Assembly: GCA_963662175.1 (NCBI GenBank)
Contig: OY759221.1
Coordinates: 16,210,027 to 16,274,026, forward strand
DNA length: 64,000 nt
Direction of reading: 5' to 3'
From: Aradus depressus
Lineage: Eukaryota > Arthropoda > Insecta > Hemiptera > Aradidae
Shown here piece by piece: positions 1 through 9,544 of this stretch; position 1 is the first letter of the stretch, and the number at the start of each line of letters is the position of its first letter. A program made the position numbers and the translations under genes. The notes under the pieces were generated by a model. It searched no databases and was not told the origin of the DNA. It was given only the letters and a program-made list of their open reading frames with translations.

Positions 1-115
1 TAATGTATCGAAACGAAATTTTATATGTGTATCCAGAATTTCATAACGACGATATATCGATTTTCAGCTGAATCGGCCAAAGGGACTTGACCGTCCCTAT
101 CCATGATATTTTAAA
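1..115. repeat. Repeat B fragment
   Basis: The text about a tATCG-ACGAAATTTTATATGTG stretch followed by TTTTCAGCTGAATCGGCCAAAGGGA recurs at about 36.1-36.3, 43.9-44.2 and 52.3-52.7 kb. It is a non-coding piece of the most abundant dispersed unit in the window. Class unknown. Confidence 0.6.
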
Positions 116-277
116 TTTTTAAAGTTTTTAGATTGTTATTATTATAAAATTATTTAGTTTCCATTCAAAAATTTTTTAATTTTTTATCAGGTATGGTTAT
201 TTCAAAAATTGTTTAACTTTTTACAACAATATATTTATCTTTGTTGCCTTTATATTATATTAAGGATGGTTTCTTTT

Positions 278-323
278 GTAGACTGCCTGATGATGAGGGT
301 AACCTCGAAAGCCGGCTAGCTAC
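278..323 (+). ncRNA. Hammerhead-ribozyme-like motif 1
   Basis: CTGATGA at 287-293 is followed by T, then stem II GAGG-GTAA-CCTC, then GAA at 306-308. Stem III is the self-complementary AGCCGGCT, and the putative cleavage position is the A after its final T. Flanking GC/GC and GTA/TAC (278-280 with 321-323) can form stem I with a bulge. The conserved core order CTGATGA / stem II / GAAA / stem III / UH / stem I is that of a type I hammerhead. A very short palindromic stem III is known for hammerheads carried by Penelope-like elements and retrozymes. No reverse transcriptase is seen nearby. Cleavage is inferred, not shown. Confidence 0.6.
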
Positions 324-1017
324 TTCTAATAAAAATCTGTGAGAGGTCATACTACATTTTATTTGACAACATGTGAAATAATCACTTTTTACTACATCAG
401 CCATCTTCATATTAATTTCTATTAGTTTATTTATTTTTTTTCTCTAATTTCCCATAGATGAAGGGGTCTGAAGAGTTAGTGTTGGTAAACTGTACCATAG
501 TTCGCTCTAACAAGCAGTCAAGTGGACCCATAACAGAAACTAGATTTGGTAAACCACCAACTAATTCTATTAGCAGACTCTGGTGGTATAACTTCTAATT
601 TGTGCCTATTATAGAGGGTACTGGACCAAGTTCTAACTAGGCTGTCCTTACAAACTCCCCAGACATGTCCTGTGTGTCCTCCATGTCCTGGGAGTCTTGG
701 CGTCGCCCCACAAAGTCCTGGTAACAAGTTATTGAGAGGGGGGGGCTCCTCCCCTTTAGAATTCAGTTTCCTTCCCCCTCATCCTTTTAGAAAGGAATTT
801 AATTTCCTTGGAGGCTGGATCTTTTGGCAATGTTGACAACATCACCACCAGGCACGTTCTTCTTACGTTGTCGCCAAATTTCAGTATTCACATTCTTTTT
901 TTCTCTCAATTTTCCTTGTTGATCTTGGTGTACAAAATTCACAAATTGGGAATAGTTTAACAAATTTAATTTCCTTGTGAAAAAGGAACTTTTTTCTTTA
1001 GATCCTTCTCAACTATA
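324..1017. other. No gene seen; AT-rich unique DNA
   Basis: The stretch just after the hammerhead (AATCTGTGAGAGGTC, then TTATTTGACAAC) is shared with 48.73-48.78 kb, so the hammerhead belongs to a dispersed element. The rest shows no coding pattern, tRNA or tandem repeat that I can support. Confidence 0.5.
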
Positions 1018-1200
1018 AAGTTAGTTAGTTCTTGTGAAGTCATGCCCGGGCTTTAGCTTCGAGGTCATGTCGCCTACCACCAGAGCGCTCTTTTGTCGCT
1101 CTGGTGGTCATGCGCCCGACTCTACAGTCCAGGGTAGGGGACCTTCTCTTAACGTCCCATCCGAAGGACAGTGTGCACCTCCCAGATAAAAACCTAACCT
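1018..1200 (-). mobile_element. SINE-1 fragment
   Basis: Matches the SINE-1 body (GCCCGGGCTTTA, CAGAGCGCTCTTT, AACGTCCCATCCGAAGGAC) in the orientation where the tail comes first on the plus strand. It is diverged, has internal deletions and lacks the tRNA-like head. Confidence 0.75.
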
Positions 1201-1214
1201 GATCTAGAGAGCAG

Positions 1215-1445
1215 TACTAAGGTCTCCTGAATACGTTTTGACTTTCGCGATATGTTTGTCTATGTGATTAGAAAGTTGTGAGCGCCCTACCGCAAAAACG
1301 ATTGTAGCTTTAAACTTTAAATTTGGCATGAAGGGGTCATATGTGCTAACTTAGATTTGACTAGATTTTGGCCGAAATTTGAACAAAATTTAGACCAGGA
1401 CGTAAGTACATTATACTAGATACCGCTTATGTATATGACCTAATC
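1215..1445. repeat. Repeat C copy
   Basis: Contains GTTTGTCTATGTGATTAGAAAG, CGCAAAAACGATTGTAGC and TTGGCCGAAA motifs shared with 12.57-12.84, 20.23-20.42, 29.56-29.75 and 46.42-46.53 kb. No ORF is conserved between copies. Class unknown. Confidence 0.55.
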
Positions 1446-1526
1446 AAAAATTTTTACGTGTAAAAGATGTAGAAAAAACTAAAATATATATTTTATAGGT
1501 TAGTTATATCGAAAAATTGGTTCCTA

Positions 1527-1635
1527 CCTAGCACAACGTCCTTCGGATGGGAAGTTAAGAGAACGATGTCAGATACTCGTTAAAGACCTCTACTCTAAGT
1601 GAATAAACCTTGGTAAACAAAATTTAGGACCTCCA
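1527..1635 (+). mobile_element. SINE-1 fragment
   Basis: ACGTCCTTCGGATGGGAAG, CTCGTTAAAGACC and AAAATTTAGGACC match the middle of SINE-1 on the plus strand. It lies in opposite orientation to the fragment at 1018-1200, with repeat C between them. Confidence 0.65.
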
Positions 1636-2214
1636 AATTAATTTTTTTTTTTTGGGGAGGGAAGTAAGAACAGGTTCAGCACAGGACTAGTAAAACCAGG
1701 AAAGTAGAATATTTCCTTGCAGAGATTGGGGTTTAAACTGAAGAACGGGGCGTTTTGTATTATGTCAAAAAATTGTAAAAATGCTATGGAAGAATTAAAA
1801 AAGGGAGGGAGAAGGGCGGGATCCAACCAGTTGCACGTAGGGTGGAGAATGCCGTGGTCACCATGACAACAGAGGAGTGACGTCAGAGGAGCTATAGTCG
1901 TCATGACGACCGCTTCCCAAGCTTGCCAACCTCCCCTGTTCAATACAGGACTCAGGTGTCAAGGCCGGCGATCCGCAACTTTGCCATCATTGGCACACCA
2001 CACCGTCAAAAACACTGGCAAAATGTTGGAGAAACACTGCACTCATCTAGAGACACTCAACTAAACTTTAAAGTCAGATATACCCCTTGCTCTTCACAGT
2101 TGTGACACTTCAAGAGGTTTCTTCTTCTTTGATGAAATGTCAGGCGACAGAATGCAATGAACGCATGCGAACTGTTCCTGAGCAGTATGGTCTCTTCCCA
2201 CAGGACAACCTACA

Positions 2215-2480
2215 ACAAGTTCTTCCTTATCCAGGCTAACTCCCTATCCAGATTCGCCATGATTCTAACTCCTCATTCATTTAAATTCCTACTTTTCCAT
2301 TACCTTCTAGTACAGCAAACCTCTGGTTCCTAAGGCTAGCTCCTATGGTATAGTTCTCTTCTTTCTATAATTCTCTCGCTCCATTGGAGAAATTGTTACT
2401 CTACTGTTTCATCAGCCCGGTTGGAACATTGATGATCACATATACCTATATCAATGTTCCAACCGGGCTGATGAAACATA
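2215..2480. repeat. Dispersed repeat shared with 26.15-26.34 kb
   Basis: The text CCTAAGGCTAGCTCCTATGG, then ATAGTTCTC, CTCTC, TTACTCT and TTTCATCAGCCCGGTTGGA, is closely matched in the same order around 26.22-26.34 kb. It may be the 3' non-coding part of a retroelement. No protein-coding similarity was seen. Confidence 0.6.
2406..2477. repeat. Perfect palindrome, 28-bp arms
   Basis: GTTTCATCAGCCCGGTTGG and the next nine bases (2406-2433) are exactly complementary to 2450-2477, with a 16-nt loop. Only the left arm has a counterpart in the related copy near 26.32 kb, so the second arm is an inverted duplication specific to this locus. Confidence 0.9.
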
Positions 2481-2709
2481 TATAATATACTATAACATAT
2501 ATAGTGTATATATATAAACAATGTTATAATAACTGGATCATAATTTTTAAAAATAATAAAAATGTTTTTCTGAATTATTCTGGGTTCACATGCGGTTCGA
2601 TGAATTTGCTTTCCTCAAACTCTTCTGGTACCTCTGCGAATAGCTGGATGAGATGTTCTGCTGACCTTCAACTTCTTCTTCTTTTTTCAAGGTCTCCTTC
2701 ACGGTTCGG

Positions 2710-2805
2710 GCTGAACAGACGGTAGGACAAACTGGGACAGACGGCTGGACAAACAGGGACAGACGGCTAAGCGGGGACAGACAGCTGGACAAACGGGGAC
2801 AGAGC
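2710..2805. repeat. Minisatellite, GGGACAGACGGCTGGACAAA unit
   Basis: Four to five imperfect tandem copies of a roughly 20-22 bp GC-rich unit. Copies differ by a few substitutions and one short unit. No coding meaning is apparent in any frame. Confidence 0.75.
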
Positions 2806-2977
2806 GAGGGCTATATGAGATTTCTCCCTCCTATGCCGAAGCCTTCTTGATATAAAATTCATAATTTTCAATTATTATTTATTATCGATTTTTTAAAAAT
2901 TTTAGCGACCCCTAAATACATATACGAGTAGGTATACATAAATTCCCCTAAAGAAAACACTCGATATACATATAAAG

Positions 2978-3326
2978 GTTAGATTAAGTTTTATGACTCA
3001 TGTCCAGGCTTTAACACGAGGTCATATCGCCTACTACCAGAGCGCTCTTTCGTTACTCTGGTGGACATGAGCCCGACTCTACCGTGGGAGTCCTAAATTT
3101 TGCCTACCCTAAATTTTTATTCACCTAGGATAGGGGTCTTTAACGAGTACCTGACATCGTACAGGCTCGGGACCATCGCTTAACGTCCCATCCGAAGGAC
3201 GGCGTGCTTAAGTTTATTTTACCTCCCATATAAAATAAACTAAGGGCCTCGGTCGGGTTTCGTACCCACGTTCTTGAGCTCAGAAGAGAAGCACGCATAC
3301 CACTGAGCTACCGCCGCGGCGCCCTC
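2978..3326 (-). mobile_element. SINE-1, nearly full length
   Basis: Read on the minus strand it starts GAGGGCGCC, then a tRNA-like head with Pol III box A (TAGCTCAGTGG) and box B (GGTTCG), then the approximately 270-bp body, then an AACC/TAATC tail. The head carries small changes (ACCGCCGCGGCGCC), and box B is mutated (GGGTTTCGTACCC on the plus strand). Confidence 0.9.
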
Positions 3327-3329
3327 CCC

Positions 3330-3830
3330 GATATATATATACAAAGTCTTTATTTATTTAAAAATGAAAATCACACATACAAATAATTTGAAAATCAAAA
3401 ATCTTATACCAAAGACGACCTCTTGGTCAGATGACCGTCAGAGTATAGTCGTCATAATTTACAAATAAAGAAGAAATTAATACATCTATCACTTAGCGTT
3501 CAATTATAGAACAACAGAATACAATTACAACTTGTTTAAAAATCAAGTACATAATAAATTTTATTTACGAACAAGAAAGGATCTTATCAATATAAATATA
3601 TATCGTTAACCTTTAAAATTCAAATCAAAATAATCATAATCTTCTGGTACGGTATAATAATATTCATTTCAGATATTCATAAGACTTGAGCCTAGTTATA
3701 ATAAATGTTATAAAATAATAATAACAATTAATACGACTTACAAATATTAATAAATGGTAAATAATAATATGATTAAATAGTAATAAGTAATATTATATAT
3801 AATTAAATATATATTCTTTGGCTGTCATTA
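3330..3830. other. No gene seen; very AT-rich
   Basis: Long A/T-rich text with short TAATAATA runs. No ORF, tRNA or recognised repeat. Confidence 0.5.
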
Positions 3831-3831
3831 A

Positions 3832-3965
3832 CATTTAATGTTTCTTTAGTTAATGCCTCAAGGCCTCTTTTCTTTTTTCTTTATTCTGTCTCATTATGTT
3901 GATACTTATATTCTTTTGTTATTCTTAGGGGATCTATGTCCCAGAATAAATAAAAATAAAAATAA
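3832..3965 (+). repeat. Retroelement-like 3' end with terminal hairpin
   Basis: TTATTCTTAGGGGATCTATG followed by TCCCAGAATAA forms a hairpin and runs into an A-rich tail. The same hairpin with GGGAC/GTCCC occurs at 26793-26823, again before an A-rich stretch. The upstream sequences of the two loci also resemble one another. This looks like the conserved 3' terminus of a LINE or SINE family. Confidence 0.5.
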
Positions 3966-4252
3966 TAAATTGATGCGATAATATGTACAAGTACAATGAT
4001 ATTCCATAGTTTTAATATCTGTATTTTGTTAATTTTGTATTGTTCTCCAATTGCATGCCTACCCCTTCCATTCGGTCTGGGGCTGAGATCGATAAACTTT
4101 CGCTTTCAACTGAGGCTAGATTAGGCAACTCACTTAATTGAATTTCCATTTCATTTAATTGCAATCAAAGTTATTCATATCACCAGCGTCAATATATACC
4201 ACATACATCACACTTCTGCCATACATTGGACGTAGCTACAAATTTTTGAATT

Positions 4253-4955
4253 TTAAAATTGCTTATTTACAAATGGAAAAAGGGTTTTAAGAGCACAAAT
4301 TATCGGCCCGCATCTTAAACTGGTTAATAAACCTGTCAGCAAAGACACGAAAAAAAAGGCGTAGTCAAGGTCCACGCCGTAGATTTTCCGTGAAAACGGG
4401 ATAAAATCATTTTTCATTTTCTTTTCGATGCTGCCGTAGCTCTTCCATTTGCTCGGCACTAGACTTTTTAGGTTTTTTAAATTCCTTTTGATGCGAGCTT
4501 TCCTCTGATTTGCATTTTATATAATTCCGCGCATATTTACGATTCATATGAGACATCTTTAATTTTTTTGCTATTTTCAATTTAATACCGATTTTTACAT
4601 ATATTTCGGTGAATATTTTCATTGTTTCACTTTGAGTCCTAGTAGTGTTCCTCAAGCTCTTTACAATAACACCCGAATCAACGTCCTATCTAAACGCGTT
4701 ATCACGCTACACTAATTTCTAATTTTACACAATGCTAATTCGCAACAATCATCCACACTAGCCCGATAACGTCACAGGCAAAACAAACACTGCACAACAA
4801 ACACGTACAGACATGCTCTATCCATTGTGACCTCAACCGTTGTTATCGCATTATTAGTCTCGTAGTTATTATCGATTGAAATCTGACGGTATTTTGCAAC
4901 ACAAGAAAGTTTGACCGGCTATCACTGTGCTTAACGAGCGAATAGACGTTTCCAT
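4253..4955 (-). pseudogene. Repeat F copy 1 with small basic ORF
   Basis: On the minus strand an ORF at 4655-4407 reads about 82 residues ending KKPKKSSAEQMEELRQHRKENEK then stop. The K-x-x-A-E-x-M-x-E-x-R-x-x-R-K pattern resembles the basic N-terminal motif often seen at the start of transposon-encoded proteins in arthropods, but I cannot assign a family. Copy 2 at 13899-14845 continues the same frame past this stop, and copy 1 lacks about 420 bp that copy 2 has, so copy 1 is an internal-deletion derivative. Both copies carry the inverted pair GGCGTAG..CACGCC near 4359-4380. Confidence 0.45.
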
Positions 4956-5239
4956 GTCAATAAAAATAATAATAAATTAAAAAAAAAAAGTTGACGTGAA
5001 TCACCGGAAATGTAACTCCCCAGCATGAAATAATTAAGTGTTTGCTCTCTCTCCAAAGACCAATCGATCGTTTGGGCCAAAACTCAATATTTGACTTATA
5101 TAGTTGCTTCTGAAACCTCATACTAAATGTTGTGTCAATATATTCATTTCATTGGCAGTTATAAGAGTATTTGAGTCAAGTTCACCTTCTCTGATCCCCC
5201 TTCCCCTTCGTCAGATTTAGAGAAAAATTGAAAGGTTCC

Positions 5240-6330
5240 ATCTTTATCTACACACATTCAAATTATTAATATTATACAAATTAATTACATTTATTTATAT
5301 AAAGAAGCAACAATTGGTTTCTTTCTGCTTTTTAAGAGAATAAAACCAAATTTTTGACTATAGATAATTGTTTTTCTATAGTAATTTCATTGGTGGATTT
5401 TGACTATATAGGAGAGCTTTGCTCGGTGATGGATTGGTGCGAACCCTGCGCTAATGGCGGTCTCTACATGAAAGCTGACGAGGGATATTTCTGTCTGTGT
5501 AAACCTGGAACACTGGTCGTCGATGTAGTGTTCCGATTGCATGTGAAGCATTGCCTTGTAAGCATGCTTCTGCCTGTTTCGATTTTGTGAGTTTACAAAA
5601 TTCTTTTTGTGTGTGTGTGTCTTATAGTTTTTTAAGGTTTTTACCAATTATTAGTGAATAAATATATGAATGCATTTTGTTTTAAAACAACCCATGCATA
5701 AAAAAATAAACAAGAGCTATATTTAAAATTATTGTGTAGAGGAGTCGAAGAAGAGACGGTCTGAGTGGAGATGGAGTGAGAGTTTAGGCTTAAGGTATGG
5801 AGAACTAAGTTGTAGTTAATTAATTGTGATTAATTGGAGTTTTAATTGAAATAAATGCACAAAGAAGGTACTTTAATTTAATTATATGATTTATATGCCC
5901 TAAAATAACTTAAATTTGAAGAATGGCCAGTATTTAGAAAGAAAAGAGACTAAAACATAAATGTAAAAATTAGCTTGTAACATTTATTTTTGTAGATAAT
6001 TTGATTTTTTTTAAAATCACTTAGTTATTAATTATATTATGTAGTTTAAGTAAATAAACCCAATTATTTGTTCTCGTAAATTATATGCTATTCATTTACC
6101 CTGTTGGTCCAGTTATATTTTTGAAAAATTTAGAAAAACAATATGGCATCTCGTTAGAAATCCAAATAAAAATTTGTTAACTGAATTTTTTTTAAATTTA
6201 CTTGCAATTTCTTAAAAATTGGACGTCTTGAACTTTTGACACTTTTTTAGGGCCCTTTTATGAAATTACTGTAGAAATAAAAATTTAGTAAAAATACCAG
6301 TTATAAAATTTCTATAGAAAATGTAATTTA
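5240..6330 (+). repeat. Repeat E, copy a, with an insert
   Basis: Shares its layout with copies at 13490-13890 (reverse), 15430-16205, 21690-22330 and 52680-53450: a GAAGCAAC segment, TTAGGCTTAA, GAATGGCCA, AATAAACCCAATTATTTGTTC, CAATATGGCATCTC, and TTTTAGGGCCC near the end. Copy a differs by an extra stretch of about 338 bp (5312-5649) bounded by AATTGGT and ACCAATT. Class unknown; no frame stays open across the copies. Confidence 0.7.
5412..5557 (+). CDS. Candidate orphan exon encoding an EGF-like domain
   Basis: A 146-nt stretch with far more G+C than its surroundings is preceded by the acceptor-like TGACTATATAG and ends at a consensus donor, CTT|GTAAGC. It encodes ELCSVMDWCEPCANGG, then a segment ending GYFCLCKPGT. 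The order PC-x-NGG ... GY-x-C-x-C-x-x-G is that of an EGF-like module. Six cysteines are present, but the Cys normally following NGG is absent. The start is phase 1; the strong donor gives phase 0, while a weaker GTGAAG 14 bases earlier would give phase 1. The exon lies inside the AATTGGT/ACCAATT insert of repeat E copy a. It could be a real exon of a larger gene or a captured fragment. Confidence 0.4.
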
Positions 6331-6429
6331 GTTTAATTTAATTATTTATTCTTTTTAATTTATTGTTTATTTAATTATTATTATTTCAATTATTATTTAT
6401 CTATTTATATTTATTAGTTTTATTTAAAA

Positions 6430-6950
6430 ATCATTTCTTTATCACAGGGATTTTGAGTTTAAATAGAAAATTTCATGTCGATACATTCATTACGTCGCGT
6501 CGGCAGTTATTGGGATTTTTGAGTTTTGAACCTTCATCTGATCCCCTTTCCCCTTCGGCTGATTTTGCTGAAAACTAATAGGTGTCGTCTTAGTAGGGCT
6601 TTGAATTTCCATATCTCGTCTCAGTACATTTATTACAACGGCAGTTATATAATATAATAGAGTTTTTGTGTTAAGTCTCCCCCCTAATACCCATCTCCCA
6701 TTGGCCGATTTGGCTGAAAATCAATAGGTGTTGTCTCTAGACGGTTCTGGATAAACATATAAAATTTCGTGTCGATATATTCATTCAATCGGAAGATATC
6801 GTGTTCACAGGTACACATACATATAGAACATTTAATTTTTTTTAAATCAAAATGTTAGAAAACATGAAATTCCGTTGAAAACTCAGGATCAAAATTTTGC
6901 TTGATTACAGAAATTCTCCTATAATTTGCATAGGTGGAGGAAGTAAAAGT
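6430..6950. repeat. Repeat B, several units
   Basis: Three successive units of roughly 130-150 bp share TTTTTGAGTT, CCCCTTCGGC, GATTT, GAAAA, AATAGGTGTCGTC and TCGATACATTCATT phrases. The end at 6890-6950 resembles the family terminus (GAAATTC..GGAAGTAAAA). Confidence 0.65.
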
Positions 6951-6953
6951 TAT

Positions 6954-7302
6954 AGGTTAGGTTTAGGTTAGGTTTTATGACTCATGCCCGGGCTTTAACT
7001 ACGAGGTCATATCGCCTACTACCAGAGCGCTCTTTCGTCACTCTGGTGGACATGAGCCCGACTCTACTGTGGGAGTCCTAAATTTTGCCTACCCTAAATT
7101 TTTATTCATCTAGGGTAGGGGTCTTTAACGAGTACCTGACATCGTACAGGCTCGGGACCATCGCTTAACGTCCCATCCGAAGGACGGCGTGCTTAAGTTT
7201 ATTTTACCTCCCAGATAAAATAAACTAAGGGCCTCGGTCGGGCTACGAACCCACGACCTTGAGCTCAAAAGTCAAGCACGCTTACCACTACCGGCGCCCT
7301 CA
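6954..7302 (-). mobile_element. SINE-1, nearly full length
   Basis: On the minus strand: GAGGGCGCC, tRNA-like head (missing the TAGCTC of box A by a 6-bp deletion), body, and tail complementary to GGTTAGGTTTAGGTTAGG, i.e. CCTAA repeats. Confidence 0.9.
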
Positions 7303-7880
7303 GTAAAAGTTATATTTTACTTTATTCTATAAAAAATAATTCATATTTCGATTCCGACGTGTGCCCTGTCTCATTATATTCAGTAAGTCTAGTGTGATAC
7401 AAGAGGCGGACATTTAATAATTATATTTGGTTCAGTTTGGTCACTCCTATCTGATATGACTGTCCACAGGATTTATGATAAGTGAAGAAGAGGGGGGGAG
7501 CCTCGGCTACGAATTTGATCTTTCGCCAAAATTTTTTTATCTTCAAAGAAATTGCATTTGGCAATGTGCCCATCACAGGATCAAACAGAAGTAGCAGCAT
7601 TAATAAAAATAAACAAACTATAATTTCAATCTATTATTTTTATTTATTAATAGCTCTATTCAAAGATGTGTGTGACAGCAAAGCCATTCGCCTTCTTGAG
7701 GTCTAAATCAGGTGTTCTTCTGCTTATTTAGAGAAAATAGTTAGCCTTTTGACCTCAATACAACTGGGTGAAGTGTGGAATAAAAAAAAAATGAGGTGCT
7801 GCAATTATTACCTAGTTTATGGAAATTTTACTTTCACGGTTATGAGTAGTAATTAACTTAAAAAGATATGTAATATCAAC
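7303..7880. other. No gene recognised
   Basis: A 74-codon plus-strand frame starts at 7482 but has an AT-driven composition and no recognisable motif. I see no tRNA, repeat unit or splice-bounded coding block that I can defend. Confidence 0.4.
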
Positions 7881-8146
7881 AATTATATGATGTGTTTTTA
7901 CAGGAATTTGATGTTTTGCAAGCCTCTGATTCTATACCTGACAAAAAACCATGAAGAACATTCAGCAAATCCTGACATTCAACTATGATCAGCTACAAGG
8001 ACATCTACTGCTACAACGAGCACTTGAAGCTGAGGACAAACATCGAGAGGACGAGGTGATATCCAAGATACGGGTGTGTTGAGAGCCTGGCTAGAGTGAT
8101 GGTGTGAGGAGTGTCCTACCTCTTCAACAGAGAGGACAGCTGTGAT

Positions 8147-8996
8147 TAGGGTTGCCACCCGTACTTTATTATAAAGTATTGTACCTTATTTCGGGTAATT
8201 GTACTCTATACTTTATGAGAATAATAAAGTACGCGAAAATACTTTATGTCGCATGATTTGATTTCTCTGGGATACATTTTACATATAACATACAAAAAAA
8301 GGTAGGTTAAAACAGAACGACAGATTTACTGGGGTCGGTGAAATTATCGATTGTTGCCGAATAGGATCGATAATTGACGAATATACTATGTGGCGGTCGC
8401 CACATAAACGTTCATTTTTGAACGCATCCTAACCTCAAATGTCAACATTGTCATCATTTTGTTAACATAGTTGAAAATTTAAATCTGCAAAAACTTAATA
8501 TAAATATGGATGATCGTTATGGAGAAATTTCTTTATTAAACAAATTATTTAATCAAATATATAGCTCTGAAGGTTTTGCGGAATTGTCTACTGCACAAAA
8601 ATGGCAGCAAGTATTTAATAAGACTGATGATAGTTTTTCAAATTTGTATAAATTAATTTCATTTTTACTATCGATTCCCGCCACGTCAGCATTCACAGAG
8701 AGAGTTTTTTCTGTGATAAATAGCAAATGGCGAGGCGAAAGAAACAAAGCGTATCTGAATCTGATAAAAAATGAATTATTTATTTACTTTAACTTAAATA
8801 TAGACTGTAAAGATGCTGTGAAGCTGTTTAGCAGAAATAATTATTTGTTAAAAGTTGCTAAAAGTAATAAAAAATATGTTTTTAAGCAAAATAATAAAGT
8901 AAAATAAATCGAACTTTATTTTGACACAATGTACTTTTTTTTTCTACTTTTAATAATCAATATACTTTATTTGCACCAAAAAAGGTCGCAACCCTG
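8147..8996 (+). mobile_element. hAT DNA transposon, internally deleted
   Basis: Terminal inverted repeats are TAGGGTTGCCACC at the left and, read inward from the right, CAGGGTTGCGACC. The 8-bp direct repeat GCTGTGAT (8139-8146 and 8997-9004) flanks it; 8-bp duplications are the hAT hallmark. Subterminal ACTTTAT/ATAAAGT motifs recur near both ends. The element is 850 bp, whereas autonomous hATs are usually 2.5-5 kb, so most of the transposase has been lost. Confidence 0.93.
8506..8907 (+). CDS. hAT transposase C-terminal dimerisation domain
   Basis: This 133-codon intact frame begins MDDRYGEISLL. Residues about 50-95 read LLSIPATSAFTERVFSVIN, then KWRGERNKAYLNLIKNELFIYFN. That is the hAT dimerisation signature (LL-x-IPATSA-x-x-E-R-x-FS ... 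R-x-x-L-x-x-x-x-x-x-x-L). The N-terminal BED finger and the DDE catalytic core are absent, so it cannot transpose alone. The methionine follows about 360 bp of element leader and may be an original internal residue now serving as start. An intact truncated dimerisation domain could in principle bind full transposase, but that is inference. Confidence 0.85.
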   Translation: MDDRYGEISLLNKLFNQIYSSEGFAELSTAQKWQQVFNKTDDSFSNLYKLISFLLSIPATSAFTERVFSVINSKWRGERNKAYLNLIKNELFIYFNLNIDCKDAVKLFSRNNYLLKVAKSNKKYVFKQNNKVK

Positions 8997-9314
8997 GCTG
9001 TGATGTCTGTAACGAAGATCGTACTGACGACATCTACCACTTCTTCGTGGATCTCCATTCTTCAGCCAACTGAGAAGAAAGTACCTGGGGGAAGTACAGA
9101 CCAGCCCACAACTTCAAAAAACCCTCTTCCATACTTTTTTAATATGTATATATATTTTTTTGGTATTTTTCAAATGTTTGGTCGTAACTGTTGCTGTCCT
9201 ATATCAACCAGCTACCAAGAGGATGTCTTGAGTGGCGTAAGAAAGGAAGACCAACCAGCTTGTGGAGGTCTTTTTTGGTCAACACCGAGCAAAACGTTTT
9301 CCCTCTATTTTATT

Positions 9315-9366
9315 TCCAACCAGAACTGATTTTCAACGCAAATGCGTCATCATCAGTGGCACATCT
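9315..9366 (-). ncRNA. Hammerhead-ribozyme-like motif 2
   Basis: On the minus strand: GTGCCA, CTGATGA (9356-9350), T, stem II GACGC-ATTT-GCGTT, GAA, stem III AA-TCAG-TT, cleavage-position C, then TGGT pairing with GCCA as stem I. All invariant core positions are present and stem II is five pairs. It sits just downstream of the dead LINE but on the other strand, so I treat it as a separate insertion. Confidence 0.6.
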
Positions 9367-9544
9367 ACCTAAAACCTCTATGCGAATTTTCAACGATTAA
9401 ATCTCCCCCGACTCCCGAAAGACTGTCAGATAATCCTAGTTACAAAAGACGGTTGTCCGATAAAAGACAAGTTCAGGGTAGTTGATAGAATGATGAATTA
9501 AAAGTAGAAGTGCTGCTATCTATAAATAGAGAGGTATGGGAGAT

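Larger units (their letters stand above)
7900..9245 (+). pseudogene. LINE ORF2 C-terminus, split by a hAT element
   Basis: After excising 8147-9004 (element plus one target-site copy), the plus strand reads YIYCYNEHLKLRTN, then GVSYLFNRED at about 8095-8138, then CDVCNEDRTDDIYHFFVDL up to about 9055. A +1 shift gives QLRRKYLGEV and a tail. The C-x-x-C ... H pattern followed by L-R-R-K-Y-L is the zinc-knuckle-like end of many insect non-LTR retrotransposon ORF2 proteins. Two in-frame stops and at least one frameshift show it is dead. The hAT insertion falls exactly between the codons for NREDS and CDVCN, giving a relative age. Confidence 0.7.

Noticed and set aside
4359..4380. Helitron 3' hairpin in repeat F (GGCGT..ACGCC)
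   Set aside because: The stem is present in both copies, but no CTRR terminus or A/T insertion site follows; left as an unclassified element.
5980..6001. TTAGG telomere array or chromosome end anywhere in the window
   Set aside because: TTAGG/CCTAA runs are only two to four units long and occur as SINE tails, with mobile-element DNA on both sides.
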